Part shown: piece after piece, positions 56,577-64,000 of the stretch
How the letters are laid out: the number at the start of each line of letters is the position of its first letter
Position numbering within the stretch: position 1 is the first letter of the stretch
DNA from: Ananas comosus
Lineage: Eukaryota > Streptophyta > Magnoliopsida > Poales > Bromeliaceae
Assembly (NCBI RefSeq): GCF_001540865.1
Contig: NC_033628.1
Location: forward strand, 10,210,069 to 10,274,068
Length of the DNA stretch: 64,000 nucleotides
Direction: 5' to 3'
Position numbers and translations under genes: made by a program
The notes under the pieces: model-generated
What the model was told of the DNA's origin: nothing
The model's database searches: none
The model's input: the letters and a program-made list of their open reading frames with translations, nothing else

Positions 56577-57075
56577 AGTGATAAAAAGAGTTTTGCTATA
56601 ATACCATCGATAGTAAACGGTTTGGTTTACTACCAATTTGTTTTCGATGATGGAACTCTCATATTGATGATCGGCACCGTTAAATATGATTTAAACCATT
56701 TAAACTATCTGGAAATCAAATTTTATGTATTTTCAATATTGTTCTCTTGTTTATCAAGTGAACAAAAAAATAGATGGTTGAAAGTGAATATTCTTATTTT
56801 AAATAGTTTTAAGAATTTTCTAACAAAATTTTAGTTGATTTGAGCTCTTCTATACCGTTAAACGAGCAAACGCACCATATCAGCTATTAAAATTACAAAT
56901 TTTGTGACACTTTGATTGTTCGGTTAGTGATGTCAAAAAAATCATAAAATTTGATTTCTAAATAGTTTAAATGGTCTAGATCATGTTCAACGTGCCGATC
57001 GGCGATTAGAAAGCTTTATCATCAAAAACAAATTGGTAGTAAACCGAGCAGTTTACTACCGATAGTACCCAGTTA
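56577..57075. mobile_element. Foldback/MITE element, TTTTCGATGATG family, copy 3
   Basis: CGATAGTAAACGGTTTGGTTTACTACC, TTGTTTTCGATGATGGAACTC at the left; TTTATCATCAAAAACAAATTGGTAGTAAACC and AGTTTACTACCGATAG at the right. Same layout as 37089-37635. Confidence 0.65.
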
Positions 57076-57477
57076 ATCTCGTGATAAAAATATAGAAAAC
57101 TTATCATAACTATCATTTATTTGAATTTGACTATCTAATTTTAAAAATTTTGATTTCACTATTTGACCTTTTAATTTATTTGATTTGAGTCAATTAGTGA
57201 CTCGTTAACTTTAAAATTTTGAATGCGCCGTTTATCTTTACATATTTAATTAGTATATTTTTTACAATTTATGTAATTATAAAATTTATTACAATAAGTA
57301 ATTAGCTTAAATTTTAATAACAGTTGTACTCTAAAAACTTAAGCTGTTAGATAACGGTGTTTATATATTTAATATTTTTCTTTACGTCTAGGCTCCAGAT
57401 TTTTTTTTATAAGACTTATGACGTGGACTTGAATTAAATAAAAAATAATAATAATAATGTTAGGAATCTGGCATGAC

Positions 57478-57880
57478 TAAGGATGCAAATGGATTCGGGT
57501 TGGTTGAGCTCCCGCCTCGGGGTGGCAAGTGGGAATAAAAAATATAAAAAAATATAATTCGCCCCAAATCCGCTCCGATCCGCTAAGTAAACAGGGTAGA
57601 AGGCGAGAGATTCTTTTCTTCTTTCAATTCGTCCTGATCCGTCAAAAATTCGCTCCTGCCCCGATCCACCCTGAATGGGGCGAAAAGTGGGAGCCAAAAA
57701 TAAAACGAAAAATGACCCAACCTGAATCCGCCCCGCCCAGCCCCGAAATGGAGCGGGAAGGTGGGGAAACCCTCCTGCCCTCGGATCTATCCCGTTTGCA
57801 TNCCGCCCCGCCCAGCCCCGAAATGGAGCGGGAGGTGGGGAAACCCTCCTGCCCTCGGATCTGTCCCGTTTGCATTCCTA
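57478..57880. mobile_element. hAT-like MITE, second copy of the TAGGGATGCAAATGG family
   Basis: The ends TAAGGATGCAAATGG and CCGTTTGCATTCCTA are inverted, with flanking GGCATGAC and GGCGTGAC (8-bp duplication, one mismatch). The interior matches 5730-6071. A ~74-bp segment (57728-57801) is repeated after the single N at 57802, making this copy too long. Confidence 0.8.
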
Positions 57881-57899
57881 GGCGTGACTCGAACATAGA

Positions 57900-59183
57900 T
57901 AGGGCTGGCAAATGAGTGAGCAGGCTCGTATTCGACTCGATATTCGACTCGCCCAAGCTTGGCTTGAAATTAAATGAGCCGAGCTTGAACAAAAAAAAAA
58001 GCTCAAAATTCATTTCAAGTCGAACTTGAGTATTACTCGGCTGACTTGAATTAGGCTCGGTTGACTTGGTACTTTTAAAAGCATAGAAGCTCAATTCTAT
58101 ATATATATATATAATATTTTAATTATATATATGCTGAGTGATCAACTTGAGTTTAGTTAAAATTGGATCAATGTTGCTAATCCATAAAAACAAATCCAAT
58201 ATGCCAACAAAAGAATAAAATTTTACTAAATTTATACTCTTTATAAATAATTTGCAGAGGCGGTTTTAATCGCCTTTAGAGGTTAAATTTGTTAAGACAA
58301 TTTTAATCATCTTTATATTACTAATAAATTATGAATAAAAATATATCTAAAAAATATTAAGTATAAATATTGGGGCTGTTGAAACCACCTCTATATACTG
58401 CCTCTGAGCCTCTCCGACGGTCACTCAAACTAGTTTTATATCGTAGATGTGTTATCTACACCGACTGTCTACGATAACTAAAAACCGTCTTTACGACCAC
58501 CTTTTCTTATAATGTTTCTCTTTCTTTTTTCCAGAGAATTTTAAATTCTTAATATCTTTCTCTCTCTTTTTTTTTCTTTGTCTTTCATTTCAAGTGACTA
58601 AGTCTAAAGCCCTCCAAGTTATAAAGTAACAGCACGCGTCCACCGTTTCTTAGCTTGCCATTAGCTATGTGCTTGAGAAAATATACAAAATTTTTTAAGC
58701 TAAAAAATTATTATTTATACAAAATTTTGATTTAGTTATATATGATTGGATAGTTTAATTTAATATTTACCTATATAATTTATTTATTTTTTGAGTGCAT
58801 AGATGAGAAAAAATAATATGGAGATTGAAGAAAGAAGAGAAGACATGTGAGGCTGAAATGATTAGATATTTAAGTCATAAGTTAATTTTCTTTATATTAT
58901 AATACTGTATTTTATATAATTATTTTATTTCAAACTATTAAATATATTTTTGTATCAAATTATAGATAATGATTATACAAATTAAACAATTAATCGTACG
59001 ATGTCGAGAATTTTAAGCGGTTCTTTTAAGGCTCGAGCTCGCTCGACTCGAAATTAGGCTCACTCGAGCTTGGCTCGAATTAATTTCAAACCGAGCTTGA
59101 GCCTAAATTTAGATTCGAAATTAATTTCAAGCCGAATTTGAGCTGAGATAAATTTGTTCGAGCTCGGCTCGTTTCCACTCTTA
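57900..59183. mobile_element. hAT-like element (TAGGGCTGGCAAATG...) with CACTA-like interior
   Basis: Starts TAGGGCTGGCAAATGAG and ends GTTTCCACTCTTA; flanks AACATAGA and AACTTAGA form an 8-bp duplication with one mismatch. Both ends are rich in GAGC/GCTCG words. The interior includes CAGAGGCGGTTTTAATCGCC (58254), typical of CACTA repeats, so a further nested fragment is likely. 1284 bp, no transposase frame. Confidence 0.7.
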
Positions 59184-59280
59184 AACTTAGAACCTCTTGA
59201 CCTGACATCATGTGAAATAATTATTATATACTCTAAAAATTAAACTATTAAACAATGGTGTTTGTATATTTAATAGGTTG

Positions 59281-59572
59281 AATAGTAATATTAAAATTTT
59301 AAAAAGATTGGGTAATGGGATCACAATGGATAATATTTCAGATAAGCTTTATAAATTTTTACTTAAAAGTAAAGAAATAATATTTATAAATTAAAAAAGT
59401 ACAACGAGCTGTTCGTAATTTCAAATCTTTGCAGGGGTGTCAGATAAAAGTATCCCTAAAAGCACCGGTTGAAAAACCAAGAACAAGAACCGGCGACCCA
59501 CCAGGATCCATCCCAGCCAGCCAGCCAGCCGGCCAGCGGAGAGAAAAAGAGAGAGCGAGAAAAGAGGGAGGG
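59281..59572 (+). promoter_or_regulatory. 5' flank and leader of ANGUSTIFOLIA
   Basis: AT-rich up to about 59420, then a change to mixed composition. A CCAG/CCAGC repeat at 59512-59537 and a GA-rich leader (GAGAGAAAAAGAGAGAGCGAG) precede the ATG at 59573. No TATA box or start site can be assigned firmly. Confidence 0.45.
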
Positions 59573-60495
59573 ATGCAGGCCGGCGCGGGCCGATCCCCTT
59601 CGGATCCGGGGCGAATGGGTTCGGCGGCGCAGCAGCAGCAGCAGGTGCCGGTGGTGGTGGCGCTGAACTGCCTGGAGGAGGTGTCGCTGGAGCAGGAGGG
59701 GCTGTCGGGCGTGGCGGCCGTGGAGCACGTCCCGCTCTCCCGGCTCTCGGACGGCCGGCTGGACTCGGCCTCGGCGGTGCTCCTCCACTCGCTGGCCTTC
59801 CTCCCCCGCGCGGCCCAGCGGCGCCTCCGCCCCTGGCAGCTCCTCCTCTGCCTCGGCTCCCCGGACCGCGCCGCCGACTCCGCCCTCGCCGCCGACCTCG
59901 GCCTCCGCCTCGCCCACGTCGACGCCAACCGCGCCGAGGAGGTCGCCGACACCGTCATGGCGCTGCTCCTCGGCCTCCTCCGCCGCACCCACCTCCTCTC
60001 CCGCCACTCCTCCTCCTCCTCCTCCGCCTCCGCCTCCCCCTCGGATCGCGCTCGAGGGTTAGAGGAGATCCATGCGATCCCACGGAGAGGACGAGATCTC
60101 GACGNCGCCACCCGCAGCCTCGCCTTCCGCATGAGCGTCCTCTTCTTCGACCCCCGCCACCACCACCACCACCACCACCAGGTCCCTCCTCCTCCTCCTC
60201 TTACCAATTCCCACATTTTGCCCAAAAATGCCCCAAGAATTAGGGTTTCTTTGAACTAAAAATGGCCAAAAATCTTCAGAAATGAGAAACACTGAAAAGA
60301 AAAAAAAAAAAAAAAGGACTTTTGTCCTTAGTTATTCTACTATTCTACTATCAGGAGAATAACCTAACCTTGGGATAAAGATGATTATTTTTTTACAGTC
60401 TCATTCCCCCTAAATTGCGTTTTCTTTTCCTCGGACAACTTCTAAAAGGTTCTTTACAGTACCTGCTGTCATAAAACCGGATCTATTTTTCTCTT

Positions 60496-60533
<38 letters not shown>

Positions 60534-63524
60534 CTGTTGTTTCCCTGCATGGAATGTGCATCCAGTTTTTTAGTTGGGATTTGGTTAGGTTTTTCTTCAT
60601 TCCTTCTGTTATTTCTTAATCTGTAAACTTATCCTGATTGCTTGCAATTCCTTATCTTTGTACTAAGTGGAGTCCGTATCAATCTTTATGAACTTGTCCT
60701 GCTATTTTATGCTTGTGATTTTGGTCCCTGTTTTGCTGAATATCGAGTCTTGAACATCATTTCAACTCTATCTCACAATTGTCAAGGGAAAGGGAAAGAC
60801 CAGACGGCCTACCATTGCGTTCCCCCCTGCTGCCAGGAGGATGGATACTCTCAATGACTTGCTGGCGGCGAGCGACCTCGTCTCGCTTCATTGTCAGCTG
60901 ACGAATGATACAATGCACATACTTAATGCCGAATGCCTGCAGCATATAAAGCCTGGTAAGTTCAGTGGTTTTTCCCATTCGAGTTTCCCAGTTGCTAATA
61001 TAACAGTAACGCTCCCTTAAACTGGAAAGAATTTGTTTTTCTGCAGGGGCATTTATAGTCAATACGGGTAGCTGTCAGCTCATAGACGATTGTGCGCTCA
61101 AACAGCTTCTGATTGATGGCACTATAGCCGGTTGTGCTTTGGATGGAGCCGAGGGTCCGCAATGGATGGAAGCATGGGTATGAGCATTAACCTTGGGGGT
61201 ATGAATTATTTCTTATTGATTGTGCTGCACCGAGGAATAATATACGGCCTACAGTCATTTCTAGCATATCTGACTAACAATGCCCTTCGAATGATATCCG
61301 GATACAGGTGCCATCTGTCCGGATGGAAAAGTTCCATTTCTACCTCACTTGCCAGGGACAAGATGATAGCTTGCATTTCCGGAAACTTAAATACTCATGT
61401 CTTAGAGGAATCTTCTGAAGATATAAGGAGTTGAAGAAGGAAAAGATATATCTAACCAAACACTATTATCAGGATTAAAGATTAGTTGCCATTGTTGTTT
61501 TGTTGTTTTATCGAGCCTAAGTGTGCTTCCTGTGAAGACTAGAAGGAATCTGACGTTGAAACAGTTGTCTTAGTCCAAAAATGCCTGCTTTAATGGCTTT
61601 AAAGTACTGTGTTATAGTGTCTTTGCAGATGTAAAATCTACATGCACACTTTGGCACTATTATGATGATAACATGTACAGATTAATGTGTGGACGTAACA
61701 TTTAGTAGGTTTTTTGAGGGTATTTAGATTATTAAGTTGGGGTGTGATTGCCTGAATAATTTTCACTGTCGCTGCATTTTGCTCTAGCAATAACAGTTCA
61801 CAAGCTTGACATATTGGGAAATGAATCCTTTATTAGCTTGCTCTGTGGAATCTTTTTTCTTTTTTTTTTTTTGGCTTTTACTGTAGGTTCTAATGCAACT
61901 TCTGTACTAAGAAGTGCCAGTTTCTCTTAGACTAATTAACTTCTGTAGATCATGAGATCATGCATTATCAGACTGTTATTAATGATCATGCTATGACTAT
62001 AGGTATTTGGCGAAGTTTTTAGTGAATTTTATGTTTATCTTCTGATACCTTGTTCGTACCTTGGTTAACTTTCAGGTGAGAGAGATGCCCAATGTCATAA
62101 TTCTTCCTCGGAGTGCAGATTATAGTGAAGAAGTATGGATGGAAATAAGGGAGAAAGCAATTACAATACTGCAATCGTTCTTCTTCGATGGAATTGTTCC
62201 CACCAATGCTGTTTCTGATGAAGATGAAGAAATAGCAGAGGCTGAAATTGAAGATGACCAGTTGGAGAGACGACTAAAGGGAAGCCCCTCTCAGGTTTGT
62301 GAGGGTGAGCAACAAACAGATGAAAGTCATTTAAGTTCAGAATATGACAAGAAAAGAGCCATTGCTCTGTCAAAAGAGTCTCAAGCTTCAGGTCTATCTC
62401 AAAACGTAGGCTCCAGATCTGAAGGCAAACGCAGCAAATCAGGAAAGAAGGGTAAAAAGAGGCCTGCTCGTCGTAGATCACAACAGAAGTCAGATGACTT
62501 TTCAGCTGTGGAGAGTGATGGAAACTATATTTCACATCGAGATGATGACACTGCCATCAGTGGCAGAGAGCAAAGTTCACGGTTTGCTTCTCCTGAGGAT
62601 TCAAGAACCAAGCAGATGTCTCTTGCTGAATCAACAATGGAGATAACTCCTGAAAAGCCCATGACAGCAAGCGCAGGGCTTGGTAGAAAACCTGGTCGGT
62701 TGTTGAAGGATGGTTTTGTTATAGCATTACGTGCAAAAGATCATTCAGGGTTTCACATTTCTAGGCAGAGAGTTGCCAGTGGTGGGTGGTTCCTTGACAC
62801 TGTGTCGAATGTAACGAAAAGGGATCCTGCTGCACAATTCTTAGTTTCTTTTACAAGCAAGGTAGTTGTAGTGAAAATTTCCACTGTATACTTACTTTTG
62901 TGATTCTCTCTTACTGAATTTTGGCTCCATCTTTTTAGGATACTCTTGGATTACGTTCTTTTGCTGCTGGTGGAAAACTATTGCAGGTTAGAATATTTGG
63001 CTTTGCTTTGATTCAATCGCTCTTTCATTTAATGTGTTAAGGTTATCGTTGGAGGCTGGTATTTACAGAGGTAGCAGCCCTTAATCTGACATTGACTTAG
63101 ACCCTTTCGGCAAACCTCACCCTTGCCTGAGGAAAAAGCTAGCTGCACTATGATATCTGGATAATCTCATGCATTGAGACACCCTATCCGAGTTCTTAAA
63201 AGTTAAAAGTAAAACCTAAAGATAGTTGAAGTAGGCGCCTAGAGTACCTTTGGTTACTCCATTGAATGTTATGCCTACAATTTTGTCCTATTTGTCCCAT
63301 GGAGTTAGTAAGTAATTCTCTTTGTGCTAATAAATCACTTGATAACTTCTATCATTCTATTGATTTGTTCATATGTAGATGTAATAATTTGTTTCATGCA
63401 ATATCAGATTAATAGGAGAATGGAGTTTGTATTTGCAAGCCATACTTTTGATGTTTGGGAGAATTGGATGCTGGAAGGTTCGGTGCTTGAAGACTGTAAA
63501 CTCGTTAACTGCAGAAATTCGTCG
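59573..63524 (+). CDS. AN: ANGUSTIFOLIA, plant CtBP/BARS-like protein (six exons visible; 3' end outside window)
   Basis: Orthologue of Arabidopsis AN, which controls cell shape and microtubule order. Exons by GT-AG and frame: 59573-60181, 60787-60955, 61047-61177, 62076-62861, 62939-62986, 63408-63524, giving about 620 codons. The Arabidopsis protein is about 636. Exon 1 has a Gln run, then VALNCLEE (LxCxE-like), VEHVPLSRLSDGRLDSA and LGLLRRTHLLSRH. Later exons carry ARRMDTLNDLLAASDLVSLH, NTGSCQLIDDCALKQLLIDG, GCALDGAEGPQWMEAW and PRSADYSEEVWMEIREKA, the divergent D-2-hydroxyacid dehydrogenase fold. A basic nuclear-type signal KRSKSGKKGKKRPARRR lies near residue 420. The last exon(s) are beyond the window. 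About 33 conserved residues are replaced by unrelated sequence next to the N at 60105. Met15 is an alternative start. Confidence 0.95.
60036..60105 (+). other. AN: Damaged segment of AN exon 1 at a single N
   Basis: After RTHLLSRH and a Ser/Ala run, the family expects a conserved block with GWLGS, CRGMRRCRG and the nucleotide-loop-like GIVGRS, then ATRSLAF. Here about 65 bases encode SDRARGLEEIHAIPRRGRDL instead, then N, then ATRSLAFRMSVLFFD resumes. The frame happens to stay open across the N. This fits a wrongly joined contig with lost coding sequence rather than a natural variant. Confidence 0.75.
60182..60786 (+). other. AN: AN intron 1 with a ~37-base T run
   Basis: Donor GT at 60182 directly after a CAC repeat encoding eight His and a Gln. 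Acceptor AG before 60787 (TTGTCAAG). Contains an uninterrupted T run at about 60497-60533, a likely site of length error. Confidence 0.75.
61178..62075 (+). other. AN: AN intron 3
   Basis: Donor GTATGAG at 61178 and acceptor TTAACTTTCAG ending 62075. 898 bases, no embedded gene. The plus frame at 61132-61434 is exon 3 read in another frame plus intron. Confidence 0.8.
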
Positions 63525-64000
63525 GTATGTATTTATCTTCTTTATCTTTTGAAGGCACATATCTTTCTCTAATTCGATTCTTATGATCATGCTATTTTAA
63601 GTTCTCATTCAAAATATGTTGGTTTGTTACTAAATTTTAATGAACTCCTGATTTTTTTAAAAGAACTTCTACCCTATATTTTCTAGTTTACTGGACATAA
63701 AACATCCCATGTCATGGGGCATATTGTAGAACTCTGTTTAGCAGTGTTGCAAATTATATAGCTTCAACAGGTAGCATACTGTTCCTACCTACAGCAACTG
63801 AAGATCTATTGCTCTTTGTGATCCCTATTTGTGACATTTTTGCACCTATTCCGATTTGTTCTAGCTTTCAACGTAGAAATCAAGTTGCTGGAGTAATTTT
63901 TAGATGAACTTGATATGCTGATTATTATATGCTATTGCACTTTAAACGAGAGATCATCTCCATTCTAGCACCAAAGATTGTCAACAGTGTATATCAGCAC
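63525..64000 (+). other. AN: AN intron 6 running off the window
   Basis: Begins at donor GTATGTATTT (63525). The short conserved C-terminal exon expected after NCRNSS is not found before the end of the window. Confidence 0.7.

Larger units (their letters stand above)
57315..59280. mobile_element. TRIM-like element split by two hAT-like insertions
   Basis: Outer LTR-like words AACAGTTGTACTCTAAAAAC and TTAAGCTGTTAGATAACGGTG (57320-57362) and ATACTCTAAAAATTAAACTATTAAACAATGGTG (59228-59262) flank internal pieces GGAATCTGGCATGAC, CGTGACTCGAACATAG and CTTAGAACCTCTTGACCTGACATC. Joined, these match the unbroken TRIM unit at 41390-41515. Two insertions at 57478-57880 and 57900-59183, each with its own 8-bp duplication, account for the breaks. 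Confidence 0.75.

Noticed and set aside
59440..60225. 261- and 183-codon minus frames over AN exon 1
   Set aside because: Antisense shadows of the GC-rich exon. The plus strand encodes the conserved AN protein with matching splice sites.
60757..61062. Minus frame of 101 codons over AN exon 2
   Set aside because: Antisense of the conserved exon; no independent support.

Overview
The window looks like nuclear DNA of a flowering plant, most probably a commelinid monocot. One long intronless receptor-kinase gene has extreme G/C at third codon positions and sits in very AT-rich DNA. The other genes have plant-type introns, and most of the remaining sequence is a dense layer of small nested transposons. 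I suspect something like pineapple or a palm, but I cannot fix the species from sequence alone.

Only three protein-coding loci are supported. (1) 12884-16279, plus strand: a leucine-rich-repeat receptor-like kinase of the At4g36180 type, essentially complete, but with its last ~30 codons out of frame and kinase residues that suggest a pseudokinase. (2) About 35908-36579, minus strand: a heavy-metal-associated isoprenylated plant protein (HIPP) with a C-terminal CVIC prenylation box; its main HMA exon is not present. (3) 59573 to the window end, plus strand: ANGUSTIFOLIA, the plant CtBP-like protein, with six exons visible, the last exon(s) outside the window, and exon 1 damaged at a single N. 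These loci have unrelated functions and do not form a pathway.

Layout: 1-4860 holds two diverged copies of a ~2 kb unit, each ending in a Pack-MULE that carries a captured piece of the splicing-factor gene CTNNBL1. 5600-12480 is AT-rich DNA with a MULE, nested hAT elements and MITEs. 12480-16280 is the receptor kinase. 16280-35900 is AT-rich intergenic DNA with a dead Copia gag/protease, CACTA ends, SINEs, a large perfect inverted repeat and a hairpin-forming tandem repeat. 35900-36770 is the HIPP gene. 36770-59400 is foldback elements, TRIM-like retroelements, SINEs, nested MITEs, a 664-base assembly gap at 52797-53460 and a three-layer nested insertion at 57315-59280. 59429-64000 is ANGUSTIFOLIA.

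Another theme is assembly. Nine isolated single Ns (2040, 2712, 4894, 28154, 36350, 45759, 47007, 57802, 60105) are not random uncalled bases. Several sit exactly at the edges of duplicated or inverted blocks, and two coincide with missing coding sequence. They read as contig joins, and several odd structures next to them may be artefacts. I found no convincing previously undescribed biological system. The most interesting real biology is the paired Pack-MULE gene capture, the layered transposon nests with readable target-site duplications, a lineage-specific SINE family and a hairpin-forming element built of ~62-bp tandem units.
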